DNA of 64,000 nt from an uncultured Tissierellia bacterium (GTDB lineage: Bacteria > Bacillota > Clostridia > Tissierellales > Peptoniphilaceae). The stretch is taken from contig CAMYAK010000007.1 of assembly GCA_947253765.1 (NCBI GenBank), positions 14,891-78,890 of the forward strand, read 5' to 3'. A program made the position numbers and the translations under genes. How positions within the stretch are numbered: position 1 is the stretch's first letter; each line of letters begins with the position of its first letter. Below, one piece after another: positions 24,613 through 34,086 of this stretch. The notes under the pieces are model-generated. The model had not been told where the DNA came from. It saw only the letters and a list, made by a program, of their open reading frames with translations, and searched no databases.

Positions 24613-25854
24613 TCAATTACCTCTTTTTATAGTGACCTCAAGGTAATCAAGCAGGATCCTGTTAAAATCACAGCCCTTTATACGGCCGAGTCCACCTGAG
24701 CTGCATGAAATCTCATCATATTCCTTGACAGAATCTTTGCGCACACAGGGGCTGCTTATGACGATCGGCACAGGCTCCCCACTATGTTCCCGTCTTTCAC
24801 ATGGCGTTGAGTGGTCTGCCGCAAGGGCAAAGACAATCTCTCCATCAAAATTATCCTTAACCAGCTTCATAACCTGGCCAACCATCAGGTCATACTTTTC
24901 TATGGCCTTAACCTTGCCCTCAGGGTTATTGTCATGGCCCATGAGGTCTGTTGCCTTGTAGTGCAAGGCCACGAAGTCATATTTTTTCAAAGCTTCAACG
25001 GCGAATTCAGCCTTTTTAATGACGTCGGTATCAAGGTTTCCGGTAAAGGAATCGTCTGTCAATGTGTCGAATCCTGCCAAGCTGGCAACCCCCAGGACGG
25101 TGCGTTCAGATGCCACGCAGCAGGCTTCAAAGCCTAACTTTTCTGTGATCTTTTCAATGTGGGTCATCTTGCCGGCCCCACGGGTAAGGATCATATTGAC
25201 AGGCAAAAGCCCTGCTTTAACCCTCTCCTCATTTATCTTATGTCCGGATAAAATTTCTCTCGCCCTTGCCAGAACCTTATTCAAAATTTCAGCTGTGAAT
25301 TCGGCTTCTTTACTTCCGTCTTTTGCCTTGGCTTTTTTGACCGGCACTCCCTCGACTTTGGGATCCGTATCGTTAATCTGCGTTGAAAGGCCCTTGCCCC
25401 TCAATACCATAACTGCCCTGTGCTCGGTTGCTTCCTTAAAAAGGACCTTTATTCCGTCAACTTCAATCCCGTTTATGGCTTGGGCAAGCTCTTTTGCCCC
25501 TTCCCTGATCCTTCCCGCCCTGCGGTCAACTACATTCATATCATCATCGACCGTGGCGAAGTTGCATCTGAGGGCAATATCACCCTCGATAAGCTCCATA
25601 CCGTCTCCAAAGGCCTCGATCGGTCCCCTTCCGGGATAGTCTTCAATCCCGTATCCGAAGAGAATCAGGTGGCCAAGGTCGGTTCCTACAGGAGTTCCCG
25701 CTTGGTAAAGGTCCATAATTCCACACACGCCGTCTTGGGCCAACTTGTTTAAATTGTCTTTTTTGGCAAATTCCAGGGGTGTCTTGTGGCCCAAGCTTTC
25801 GCAAGGACGGTCACCCAGACCGTCCGCTATCATTAAAAGAATTTTCTTGTTCAT
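24613..25854 (-). CDS. apgM: archaeal-type 2,3-bisphosphoglycerate-independent phosphoglycerate mutase family protein
   Basis: A 413-aa alkaline-phosphatase-superfamily protein of the ApgM group. MIADGLGDRP holds the first metal Asp. GTDLGHLILFGY, RCNFATVDDD and HYKATDLMGHDN followed by AADHSTPC supply the remaining metal and phosphate ligands. ApgM interconverts 2- and 3-phosphoglycerate. I start at ATG 25854, seven bases after GAGGAGG, not at the TTG 25869 inside that site. It is 20 bases downstream of the DASS transporter and probably co-transcribed with it. Some bacterial relatives may act on other phosphonates or phosphates, so the role is moderately sure. Confidence 0.82.
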   Translation of the reverse strand: MNKKILLMIADGLGDRPCESLGHKTPLEFAKKDNLNKLAQDGVCGIMDLYQAGTPVGTDLGHLILFGYGIEDYPGRGPIEAFGDGMELIEGDIALRCNFATVDDDMNVVDRRAGRIREGAKELAQAINGIEVDGIKVLFKEATEHRAVMVLRGKGLSTQINDTDPKVEGVPVKKAKAKDGSKEAEFTAEILNKVLARAREILSGHKINEERVKAGLLPVNMILTRGAGKMTHIEKITEKLGFEACCVASERTVLGVASLAGFDTLTDDSFTGNLDTDVIKKAEFAVEALKKYDFVALHYKATDLMGHDNNPEGKVKAIEKYDLMVGQVMKLVKDNFDGEIVFALAADHSTPCERREHSGEPVPIVISSPCVRKDSVKEYDEISCSSGGLGRIKGCDFNRILLDYLEVTIKRGN

Positions 25855-25873
25855 TCTTGACCTCCTCAAATAA

Positions 25874-27313
25874 CTAAACTATTAATTTGATCCATGTAAA
25901 GTAGGCTAATACCATTACGCAAGAAGATATGAAGCAGGAAATCAATCCGAACACCAGCTCATCTTTAACACTGAAATATCCTGTACCGAAGTAGAGGGTG
26001 TTAACCTTTGAATGTGGTGGAAGTGTTATTGTGGTTGAAATCCCGAATGAGCATACCAGGGCCAGCGGAACAGGATCGATTCCCAGCTGCTTGGCCAATC
26101 CGATTATTGACGGAATAAGTATTGTCGCCCTGACGGTCTTGCTTGTGAAAATCATGTGGCTATATACGGTAATGAAGATGAGTATTATAGCGACCATGCT
26201 TGTGTTCATCCTATCCAGGCCTATGGCATTAACAAGGTTTCCTATAGCCCAGCTTGCTGCACCTGTGTCATTGACCGCATTACCTACAGCATAGGCACCT
26301 GCTGAGAAAATCATGAGGTCCCATTTGATTTTTGCATCTTTCCATTCAATTACCCCGACCTTGGGTAGGAGGCAGAGTAACATACTTAAAACGGCTGTCT
26401 GCTCAGTTGAAATCTTAAAGCCCCACCAAGCCTTCTGGTAGTCTCCTGTTGCCCAGAGGAAAAGTGTTATTACGAAGATTACAAGAGCCTTCTTCTCCCT
26501 TACGGACATGGGGCCCAGGTCTTGAAGCTGCTGCTTGAGAATTTGACTTGCCCCGTCCATGTTTTCTGAAAATTCATCTTTATATCTGAAGAGGTACATT
26601 CCTACTATAAAGGCGATTATTGTAGTTATTATTGCTTGTGGAACTGAACCCAAAAGCCACTGCATATAACCGATTTTTCCACCGGCCTGTTCGTTTATAA
26701 ATCCGACTGCCAATACCTGGGCTGATGTTGCCGTCATAACGATCGAAGTTGCAAAGGCGTTGTTCTGGACCCCTTGGAGCATCATGAGCTTGCCGAAGTT
26801 ACTCTTTCCCGGCACTGCTTTATAGATCTCAAGGATTACCAAGGCAATTGGCGCTATCAATGAAGCCCTTGCGGTTGTTGACGGAACAAAGAATGCCAAT
26901 ATGTAATTAACAACTACGAAAACTATTAGAACCTGGGTCGGCGTTTTTGCGAACTTTGTTGTGAGCTTAAGAGCAATTCTCTTTCCCAGGTTTGTAGCGC
27001 TCATGGCTGAAGTTAAGACAAAGGCTGCTACCATGAGCCAGATAATATCAAATCCCAAGGCCCCGAATACAACCTTCTGTTTTTCTACTGCTCCCAGCAG
27101 GGGTAAAAGCAGGATCAATATGATTGATGACTGGTAGATAGGTATTGGGCGGCCAATCCACATGACCAGTGCGAAGGCAAATAGTGCCATGCTCTTCTGA
27201 GCCTCAGGTGTTAGTCCCTCAGGTGTAGGCATGAACAACAACGCCATTAAGACTGCCACCGCTATGCCAATAGTTATCAATGGCATAAACTTGTTTTTTT
27301 CTTTCTTTTGCAT
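25874..27313 (-). CDS. SLC13/DASS-family sodium:dicarboxylate (anion) symporter
   Basis: A 479-aa polytopic membrane protein of the divalent anion:Na+ symporter family with about 11-12 hydrophobic helices and family-like Ser/Asn/Thr segments (VVNYILAFFVPSTTARASL near the middle, SFGISTTITLPPHS near the end). Likely substrates are C4-dicarboxylates, citrate-like anions or glycerate-type acids; not determinable here. A GGGAGG site precedes it. It is divergent from the LysR gene, with a candidate LysR box between. Confidence 0.85.
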   Translation of the reverse strand: MQKKEKNKFMPLITIGIAVAVLMALLFMPTPEGLTPEAQKSMALFAFALVMWIGRPIPIYQSSIILILLLPLLGAVEKQKVVFGALGFDIIWLMVAAFVLTSAMSATNLGKRIALKLTTKFAKTPTQVLIVFVVVNYILAFFVPSTTARASLIAPIALVILEIYKAVPGKSNFGKLMMLQGVQNNAFATSIVMTATSAQVLAVGFINEQAGGKIGYMQWLLGSVPQAIITTIIAFIVGMYLFRYKDEFSENMDGASQILKQQLQDLGPMSVREKKALVIFVITLFLWATGDYQKAWWGFKISTEQTAVLSMLLCLLPKVGVIEWKDAKIKWDLMIFSAGAYAVGNAVNDTGAASWAIGNLVNAIGLDRMNTSMVAIILIFITVYSHMIFTSKTVRATILIPSIIGLAKQLGIDPVPLALVCSFGISTTITLPPHSKVNTLYFGTGYFSVKDELVFGLISCFISSCVMVLAYFTWIKLIV

Positions 27314-27406
27314 AAACCTTTTCCTCCCTAATGTTTACGTGATATTTATTAATTCCATTATATTTAGGGCGGTTTCTTAACTCAATCGAATTATATTTAC
27401 TTTATG

Positions 27407-27421
27407 ATAACCATTTGTTAT
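27407..27421. promoter_or_regulatory. candidate LysR box
   Basis: ATAAC-N5-GTTAT, a perfect inverted repeat containing the T-N11-A pattern, in the 134-base gap between the divergent DASS and LysR genes. A TATAAT (27395-27390, minus) is placed for the DASS gene without a good -35, as expected of an activator-dependent promoter. Confidence 0.5.
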
Positions 27422-27447
27422 AGTTGCTTGTATAGGAGGTGTATTTT

Positions 27448-28335
27448 ATGGATATTACAAAAATCGAATCATTCTTAACCTTGGCGAAAGTGAAAAATTT
27501 TGCAAAAACGGCTGACCGCTTATATATTTCCCAGCCCGCTTTGAGCAAGCGGATCCAGTCCCTGGAAAATGAGCTTGGCGTCCCCCTCTTTAACAGGATG
27601 GGCAAGAGGACCTTTTTGACTGTCCAGGGCCGGGCTTTCAGAGCTTTTGCAGAGGAGATCGTTGCTTCCTACTACAATGCAAAGGAATATATTAAGCAGA
27701 TTGAAACCATGAAGTTCGGCACCCTCAGCTTTGGAGCCACTAATTTCATAGGCGTATACATAATCCCCAAAATAATTGCCATGTTCCACAAGAAGTATCC
27801 CAGCATCAAAATCAACATGATAATAAATTCATCAAAAAACATTCTGGAAATGCTCCATAAGAACCAGCTTGAGTTCGTCTTCCTTTCCAACTATATAATC
27901 CACAACGATGAAAACTATGTAATAAATCCCTATGTAAAAGATGACCTGAAGCTGATAGTCGGGAACAAGCACAGGCTTTTCGGGCAAAAATCCTGCTCCC
28001 TCTTTGATGTGGCTGATGACTTATACATAACAAAAAAGTCCAACTCCTCCCAATACCGCTTTTTAGACAGTATTTTTAAGAAGCTGGACTTCGATTTTCC
28101 CAACAAGCTCTTCATTAGCGAGCAGGAAGCTATAAAAGAGTCGGTTGTTAATAATATTGGCGTTTCAATAATGTCATGCAGGGCGGTCGACAGGGAGGTC
28201 AGGACCAATCTCATATCAGCCCTTGATCTTGAAGAAGCCTTCATACAAAGGGAGATCCAATACGTTTATTTCAAGAACAAGCTCCTCACCCCTGCCGCCA
28301 AGGCCTTTATAGACTTTTTGAAAGAAGGCCGGTGA
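27448..28335 (+). CDS. LysR-family transcriptional regulator
   Basis: A 295-aa LysR regulator. The N-terminal winged helix (KIESFLTLAKVKNFAKTADRLYISQPALSKRIQ region, residues 3-40) is followed by a periplasmic-binding-like effector domain. The start is ATG 27448, eight bases after AGGAGG; the GTG 27439 overlaps that site. Its stop abuts the stop of the convergent xdhC-type gene with no bases between. It probably controls the DASS-apgM pair; a role for the purine genes is possible but not shown. Confidence 0.9.
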   Translation: MDITKIESFLTLAKVKNFAKTADRLYISQPALSKRIQSLENELGVPLFNRMGKRTFLTVQGRAFRAFAEEIVASYYNAKEYIKQIETMKFGTLSFGATNFIGVYIIPKIIAMFHKKYPSIKINMIINSSKNILEMLHKNQLEFVFLSNYIIHNDENYVINPYVKDDLKLIVGNKHRLFGQKSCSLFDVADDLYITKKSNSSQYRFLDSIFKKLDFDFPNKLFISEQEAIKESVVNNIGVSIMSCRAVDREVRTNLISALDLEEAFIQREIQYVYFKNKLLTPAAKAFIDFLKEGR

Positions 28336-29142
28336 TTATATTGGCTTTACCTGCTTCAGCGGTCTTCCGTCAGTCCCGTTTTTAATCGTAAGAATCTGGG
28401 CCAGGATTGATACGGCAATTTCCTGAACCGAACCGTCATCCAAATTAAGCCCGATTGGGGCGTAGACCTTATCCAGGTCTTCCTTCTTAACGCCCTCCGC
28501 TTGCAATTCCTTGAAGACCCTGGCCACCTTGGCCTTGGACCCTATCATGCCCAAATAAGCGCAGGGCTTTCCTGCTAGGGCCTTTAAAGCCTCCTGGTCA
28601 TGAGCATGGCCACGGGTGCAAAGAACTATAAAGGTTTTCTCCGGATCAAATTCAATCTTTTCAATGGCCCGGTCCACTTCCATACAGTAGTAGTTATCAA
28701 TTCCTTGGAAGTCGGGACTTGTCCTGAACTCTTCCCTGTCATCAATTACATCAACGGCAAAGCCGGTCTTGCTTGCCAGAGCAGCCAATTTCTGTGAGAC
28801 GTGGCCGGCCCCGAAAATAACCAGCCTCTTTGCCGCCTTGAAGTATTTAACAAAGCCCCTGGAATCACCACCACAGGCCATTTTAAGTGTCCCTTTTTCG
28901 GTCAGACTGTAGTCAAATTCAAAGGCCTTGCCCTCCTTCATTCCTTCAAGGCTCCTCTTTATGACATCGGCTTCTATAGCCCCTCCGCCTATGGTTCCGA
29001 AAGATGATCCATCACTGAAAACAGTCATAAGCGAGCTGTCATTGCCCGGAGTTGACCCCCTGTTCTCTATTATGAAGGCTAGGGCACAGTCCTTGCCCCG
29101 GTCATTTTCCTCATATATTCTTTTCAATATTTCAGCCTGCAT
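28336..29142 (-). CDS. xanthine dehydrogenase accessory protein, XdhC family
   Basis: A 268-aa XdhC/CoxI-family protein. The N-terminal part has GSTPGNDSSLM and GGGAIEADV, and the C-terminal Rossmann fold has VIFGAGHVSQKLAALA and GMIGSK. These proteins bind molybdenum cofactor and help sulfurate or insert it into xanthine dehydrogenases. It is the last gene of the long purine run from 49118. It should not be confused with the iron-sulfur subunit that E. coli also calls XdhC. Confidence 0.88.
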   Translation of the reverse strand: MQAEILKRIYEENDRGKDCALAFIIENRGSTPGNDSSLMTVFSDGSSFGTIGGGAIEADVIKRSLEGMKEGKAFEFDYSLTEKGTLKMACGGDSRGFVKYFKAAKRLVIFGAGHVSQKLAALASKTGFAVDVIDDREEFRTSPDFQGIDNYYCMEVDRAIEKIEFDPEKTFIVLCTRGHAHDQEALKALAGKPCAYLGMIGSKAKVARVFKELQAEGVKKEDLDKVYAPIGLNLDDGSVQEIAVSILAQILTIKNGTDGRPLKQVKPI

Positions 29143-29168
29143 GGTTCCCCCTTCGGAATTTATAAATT

Positions 29169-30605
29169 TTATAGGCCAAGTTTTTTCTTAAAAATTAAAA
29201 CAGCTTCCAAAGTTCCCCCGCCTATCAGACGGGCCTTATCAGAAATCGTCGAGGCATTTCTCGGAACAACCCTGGGATCAACGTCTCCGATTTTCATACC
29301 TTTGAAAACCCGGCTGCCATCCTTTATCATTCCTCTGACCATGCCGTCAAGTCCGGCTTTTATGTGCTTGCCGTTTACCTCTGCAACAACTTGGCCCTTC
29401 TTGACCTCGGAAGTTATATCTTCTATAACCTTGATAATACCGTCATCACTTGCCCGCAAAATCCTCTCGGTAGTGAAGCCCAGAATATTTCCGGGGTTTC
29501 CTGTATTGGCAGAAGCCTTGCCTTGGAAAATCAGGCGGCCAAGGTCGTGTCCCCTATCAGTTTCAATAACTACATTGCAGTCCGAACCTGCCGTAAATCC
29601 CGGTCCCAGGCCTATGGTTATAGGGGCCATGTCCATGTTTGTCCCCAGGTTTTTCTTGGCAAGTATGCCGTCGACCACAGCAAGGGGCCTGAGTTTTTTA
29701 ATGAGTTGGCCCTCAGGGTCCACAGTCACGGCAACACGGCCCTCGGCCAGGGTCTCTCGAATCTCATCAACCGTATCGCACTTCTTGACCTCGATATCCT
29801 CGACTGTCACTTGGCCATCATAGACGGCTTGGGCAGCACAGACTTTTCTCCTGATGCAGGTAGGCTTCTCAACCTCAAGGACTAGGACATCGAAACCTGA
29901 CCTGTTCAGCTTTTGAATTGATCCTGTGGCAACGTCCCCGCCTCCTCGAACTATTACCAGATTTCTATTGATATGGCTGAAATCCTCAGAAAAATCGGAT
30001 TTTTCATTGGCAACTCCACCCTTATCTTCTTCTTTTTTTAAGGACTTGTAGGACTCGACCGTATCAATATCGGCCAATTCCCTGACATCCTCAATCTCGA
30101 TTTTGGCAGTCTCGTTGTCCTTGGCAAAAATCATCCCTCCCTGGTCTTCTACCAGGTTGTAAAGCCTATCCCTGTACTCGTCCGGGAATATTACCGGAGC
30201 CCCCCTCCGCCTTCCTACGACCGGGAAGGTCATGACGGGATTTTCTTTGAAAGCCCCTATCAGCTTCAAGCAGGTCTCCTTGGTCAGCATTGGCTGGTCG
30301 GCGACAAAGAACATGAGGGCAGCGTCTTCCTGAGCCCCATCAATTCCAAGTTTTATGGATGATGACTTGCCAATCTCGTTATTAGCGTTGTATATGGGTA
30401 AAAATCCCCTTTTCCCGCTCTCTTCCAATATCTCAGTATAGGTGGATGCGACAATAACCCTGCTTATGGCACCCGAGTCTTGAAGGTCTTTCAAGAGGTC
30501 CAGTGTTGTTTCATAAATTTTCTTACCTTTAAAATCCAAGAAAAGCTTGTTTTCCCCCATCCTCTTTGATAGGCCCGAAGCCATAAGAATTGCATTAATT
30601 TTCAT
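29169..30605 (-). CDS. MocA-like cytidylyltransferase fused to YqeB
   Basis: A 478-aa fusion. Residues about 1-195 are a MobA/MocA-like nucleotidyltransferase (ILMASGLSKRMGENKL, VADQPML, GAPVIFP) that adds CMP to molybdopterin for xanthine-dehydrogenase enzymes. Residues about 215-478 are YqeB (VIVRGGGDVATGSIQKLNRSG, FTAGSDCNVVIETDRGH, GGTLEAVL), the selenium-dependent molybdenum hydroxylase factor. A charged linker rich in Lys/Glu joins them. These are usually two genes, so the fusion supports direct coupling of cofactor transfer and selenium loading. The start is ATG 30605, six bases after AAAGGA; the ATG two codons earlier abuts that site. It overlaps yqeC by 11 bases. Confidence 0.88.
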   Translation of the reverse strand: MKINAILMASGLSKRMGENKLFLDFKGKKIYETTLDLLKDLQDSGAISRVIVASTYTEILEESGKRGFLPIYNANNEIGKSSSIKLGIDGAQEDAALMFFVADQPMLTKETCLKLIGAFKENPVMTFPVVGRRRGAPVIFPDEYRDRLYNLVEDQGGMIFAKDNETAKIEIEDVRELADIDTVESYKSLKKEEDKGGVANEKSDFSEDFSHINRNLVIVRGGGDVATGSIQKLNRSGFDVLVLEVEKPTCIRRKVCAAQAVYDGQVTVEDIEVKKCDTVDEIRETLAEGRVAVTVDPEGQLIKKLRPLAVVDGILAKKNLGTNMDMAPITIGLGPGFTAGSDCNVVIETDRGHDLGRLIFQGKASANTGNPGNILGFTTERILRASDDGIIKVIEDITSEVKKGQVVAEVNGKHIKAGLDGMVRGMIKDGSRVFKGMKIGDVDPRVVPRNASTISDKARLIGGGTLEAVLIFKKKLGL

Positions 30606-31401
30606 GGTCATTCCTTTCTACTTGGTAATATTTATCTTCTTTAATTGAGCCGAACGAGATTCCCAATCCATGTCCACTCAAGAGCTTACATATTTCTAAA
30701 GCATGGTCCCGGCCCCCGTCAAGGTCACACTGATTTAAGAACACGAACCGGTCCCTTGTGAAATTTTTGAAGAGCCCGCCTTCATATTCTATGAGCTTCT
30801 TATATGATCGGGCACCTATTTCCACGTTTACACGATCTCCGGACTTGGCCGGTTGAGACATATAGTCCATTTGGGCCATATATTCCATATAGCCCTCATA
30901 ATTATAAATAAATTCAGGATCCGGCCTTTTCCCATAAACGCTCAAGGGCAGGACACCTATGACCTTGGTCGAAAAGTCATAAATTACCGGCTCATAGTCA
31001 TACCAAAACTTGAAGGGCAGCCTTCTGGACCCGTCGGCCTCTATTAAGCAGAAGTCGAAAGCCTTGATTAGCTGCCTAAGTTGGTCCCGGCCCACCGATC
31101 CCAGCTTATTCTTACCCGGAACTTTTTCTCCCAGACAAATGACACTATGATCGTGGTCAATTGCCGTCTCAACCTTAAAATCCTCGTAAGAAGTATATAG
31201 CCGGTCAAAGCCTTCTGTCGGTATTGCAATCTTCGTCGAAGTTGCTATTAAAACCGATCCCCTCTCCTTAAGCTTGGAGGCAAGACGAAACATCAAACTC
31301 GTCTTGCCTCCGGCACCTGTTATGGAAATAACATCATTTTTTTTAATTTTAAAAACTGATATTGGATCGGCTTGAATAATATTCAGCCCATCTGAATTCA
31401 T
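30595..31401 (-). CDS. yqeC: selenium cofactor biosynthesis protein YqeC
   Basis: A 268-aa YqeC-family protein with a P-loop GAGGKTSLM near residue 30, the IATSTKI segment, and CLIEADGSRRLPFK in the middle. It belongs to the SelD-YqeB-YqeC trio that marks selenium-dependent molybdenum hydroxylases; the exact step (probably NTP-driven selenium insertion) is unproven. It is immediately upstream of the mocA-yqeB fusion and downstream of the Se-dependent dehydrogenase. Confidence 0.9.
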   Translation of the reverse strand: MNSDGLNIIQADPISVFKIKKNDVISITGAGGKTSLMFRLASKLKERGSVLIATSTKIAIPTEGFDRLYTSYEDFKVETAIDHDHSVICLGEKVPGKNKLGSVGRDQLRQLIKAFDFCLIEADGSRRLPFKFWYDYEPVIYDFSTKVIGVLPLSVYGKRPDPEFIYNYEGYMEYMAQMDYMSQPAKSGDRVNVEIGARSYKKLIEYEGGLFKNFTRDRFVFLNQCDLDGGRDHALEICKLLSGHGLGISFGSIKEDKYYQVERNDHEN

Positions 31402-31427
31402 CTTATCTTCCTTTATTTATTCCAAGT

Positions 31428-34058
31428 TTAGGCCCCGAAATTTTTCTTGGGCTTACTGTAGGCCGTCTCCACCATTGGGAAATCCGGTCTCAGTTGGCCA
31501 TCCAATTTATAATAAGCTCCCTGGACTGCCGGTGCTATTGGAATTGTTGCTATCTCCCCAACGCCCTTTGCTCCAAAGGCCCTGTCCAGAAGCTCATCAT
31601 CCGGCTTCCTTACAAATATGCTGGTGATCTTGGGGATCATTGGAGCCCTCCAAAGTCCCAATGTTCCGTACTTTGCCTTAACCTTTGACCTGTCAAGCTT
31701 GAAGTCTTCTGTAAGGGCATAGCCAAGTCCCATGATAATCCCGCCTTCAAGCTGGCCTTCTATGGCCTTGGGATTTATAACCTTGCCTGCATCTGTAGCG
31801 GCAACGACCTCTCGGACTGTCCCGTCATCGTTCAGGATTACAACATTTGTTGAATATCCGTAAGCCACGTGGCTCTTGGGGTTGGGCTTGTTTGATCCGA
31901 GCGGATCTGTCGGATCAAAGTATTCATGGAAGTATTCCTTACCTTCCAAATCCTCAAGTTTGCCGTCTTTGAGGTCAGCCTTTACTTTTTCAGCGACCTT
32001 CTTTATAGCCTCGCCCGAAATCAATGTCTGGCGGGAGCCGGAAGAAGTTCCTGAATCCGGTGAATTCTCCGAGTTGGGGTGGATGACCCTGACCTTATCT
32101 TCCGACACTTCCAATATGTCCATGACCATCTGCTTAAAGACGGTCTGGGCTCCTTGTCCCAGGTCGCTGGCAGCGCAGTAGAGGACGGCAACCCCGTCTT
32201 CGATCACTATCTTAGCCCGACCCTTATCAGGAAGGCCTACGCCGACACCGGCATTTTTCATAGCACAGGCTATGCCCGCCCTGTCGGCATTCTTCTCATA
32301 TACTTCCTTAACAGCTTCCAATGTTTCTACTAAGGCTGTTGAGGAGTCTGCAATCTGCCCGTTGGGCAAAACTTCTCCCGGCCTTATTGCATTCTTATAC
32401 CTGATCTCCCAGGGAGAAATCCCGACTTTTTCCGCCAGGAGGTTGATGTTGCTCTCAAATGCAAAGTTTGACTGGCAAACTCCGAAGCCCCTGAAGGCCC
32501 CGGCAGGCGGGTTATTTGTATAGTAACCGTAGCCGTCAATCTCCGTGTTTTCATAATGGTAGGGTCCAACGGAATGGGTACAGGCCCTCTCCAAAACCGG
32601 ACCGCATAGGGAGGCATAGGCACCCGTATCCATCTTTATGGTAGCCTGCATGGCCAGGAAATTTCCTTCCTTGTCGCATCCAAGCTTAAATTTGCCCTTC
32701 ATGGGGTGTCTCTTCGGATGGAAGCTCAAAGACTCGTCCCTTGAGAACTTGATCTTGACCCTGATCCCATATTTATAGGCTGCCAAGGCTGCAAGGTGCT
32801 GGCATGAAACGTCCTCTTTGCCGCCGAAGGCCCCGCCTATAAGCTTGTTCTCTACCACCACTCTTTCAGGCTGATCCTGCCAGCCGAACATTATGGCGGT
32901 TTCTTTTCTTGTATCGTAGACCGACTGGTCCGTTGTATATATTTTCACCCCGTCTTTATAAGGCTCGGCAACGGCACATTCAGGCTCCAAGAAGGCGTGC
33001 TCTGTAAATGGAGTCGTGTACTCCTGTTCAACTATGTAGGCACACTTCTTAAAAGCTTCCTCAGCATTGCCCCTGCTCACATGCCTTTCTTGGCAAAGAT
33101 TTCCTGATTCATGAACCTTGGGAGAATTCGGATCCTCAGCCTCTTCAATTGTAGAGACCGTGGGCAGCTCCTCATATTCAATTTCAACCAGCTTCTTGGC
33201 CTCTTCAAGGATTTTCTCATCCTTGGCAACTACCAGACATAGGGCATCCCCCTGGAATCTGGTGATATCCCCTTCTTTTATAAAAACATCCCAGTCCTGG
33301 AAGATATGGCCAACCTTGTTGTTGGGTACATCCTTGGCTGTCAAAACCCCGTAAACCCCTTGAAGTGCCTCGGCTTTTGAAGTATCAATTTTAAGTATCC
33401 TCGCTCTCGGGAACTTGCTCCTCACAGCTGATGCATAATTTAGGTCGTCAAATTCCATGTCATCGACATATTGTCCGATTCCGAGGATCTTGTCGTGGGC
33501 ATCGATCCTGGTGAATACGTCCCCGACCTTAACCCTGTTTTCCTCTTCTTTTTCAATATCCAGGTCTCCCCTCAGGATTTTAGCTGCCAATTTAATGCCT
33601 TCGATGATTTTCACATAGCCCGTGCACCGACAAATATTGTTTTTTATGCCGTTCTTGACGTCCTCATCTGTTGGGTCCGGGTTGGTCCTGACAAGGGCCG
33701 CTCCGGATATAACCATTCCGGGTATGCAGAATCCGCATTGGACAGCCCCGGCTTCCGAGAATGCATATACGAAAGCATCCCTCTCCCTTTGGCTCAAACC
33801 TTCAATAGTCAGAACCTTCTTGCCGGCAAGCTTGGACAGCTTCTGGGTACAGGCCAGCTTCTTCTGGTCATCAATAATGACCGAGCAGGTTCCGCAAGCA
33901 CCTTGGCTGCAGCCATCCTTGACGGACTTGATCTTCAAGTCATCCCTTAAAAACCTCAAAAGGCTCTTGTCCTCATAGGTTTCATAGGTCTTGTCATTTA
34001 CATTCACAAGCATGGCTTCTAAGCCATCTTTCTTTTCCCCAATCAAAATATTTGCCAT
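31428..34058 (-). CDS. selenium-dependent xanthine dehydrogenase (2Fe-2S + molybdopterin fusion)
   Basis: An 876-aa enzyme of the Se-dependent XDH type. Residues 1-165 carry two 2Fe-2S clusters (DGCSQGACGTCS, then QCGFCIPGM and NICRCTGY). A hammerhead domain follows, then the molybdopterin domain with GGAFGGKEDVS, AFRGFGVCQSN and the catalytic Glu in FGAKGVGEIA. It has no FAD domain; electrons would leave through the clusters to a partner. It hydroxylates purines such as hypoxanthine, xanthine or 2-oxo/8-oxo purines. The Mo site would carry labile Se loaded by SelD/YqeB/YqeC. It is adjacent to yqeC, as in other such loci. Confidence 0.92.
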   Translation of the reverse strand: MANILIGEKKDGLEAMLVNVNDKTYETYEDKSLLRFLRDDLKIKSVKDGCSQGACGTCSVIIDDQKKLACTQKLSKLAGKKVLTIEGLSQRERDAFVYAFSEAGAVQCGFCIPGMVISGAALVRTNPDPTDEDVKNGIKNNICRCTGYVKIIEGIKLAAKILRGDLDIEKEEENRVKVGDVFTRIDAHDKILGIGQYVDDMEFDDLNYASAVRSKFPRARILKIDTSKAEALQGVYGVLTAKDVPNNKVGHIFQDWDVFIKEGDITRFQGDALCLVVAKDEKILEEAKKLVEIEYEELPTVSTIEEAEDPNSPKVHESGNLCQERHVSRGNAEEAFKKCAYIVEQEYTTPFTEHAFLEPECAVAEPYKDGVKIYTTDQSVYDTRKETAIMFGWQDQPERVVVENKLIGGAFGGKEDVSCQHLAALAAYKYGIRVKIKFSRDESLSFHPKRHPMKGKFKLGCDKEGNFLAMQATIKMDTGAYASLCGPVLERACTHSVGPYHYENTEIDGYGYYTNNPPAGAFRGFGVCQSNFAFESNINLLAEKVGISPWEIRYKNAIRPGEVLPNGQIADSSTALVETLEAVKEVYEKNADRAGIACAMKNAGVGVGLPDKGRAKIVIEDGVAVLYCAASDLGQGAQTVFKQMVMDILEVSEDKVRVIHPNSENSPDSGTSSGSRQTLISGEAIKKVAEKVKADLKDGKLEDLEGKEYFHEYFDPTDPLGSNKPNPKSHVAYGYSTNVVILNDDGTVREVVAATDAGKVINPKAIEGQLEGGIIMGLGYALTEDFKLDRSKVKAKYGTLGLWRAPMIPKITSIFVRKPDDELLDRAFGAKGVGEIATIPIAPAVQGAYYKLDGQLRPDFPMVETAYSKPKKNFGA

Positions 34059-34086
34059 AGCAGCTCCTCTTAAAATCCCTGCAAAA

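Noticed and set aside
29302..29885. Two overlapping plus-strand frames of 173 aa opposite yqeB
   Set aside because: Both lie antisense within the clearly conserved MocA-YqeB coding region and resemble no protein family.
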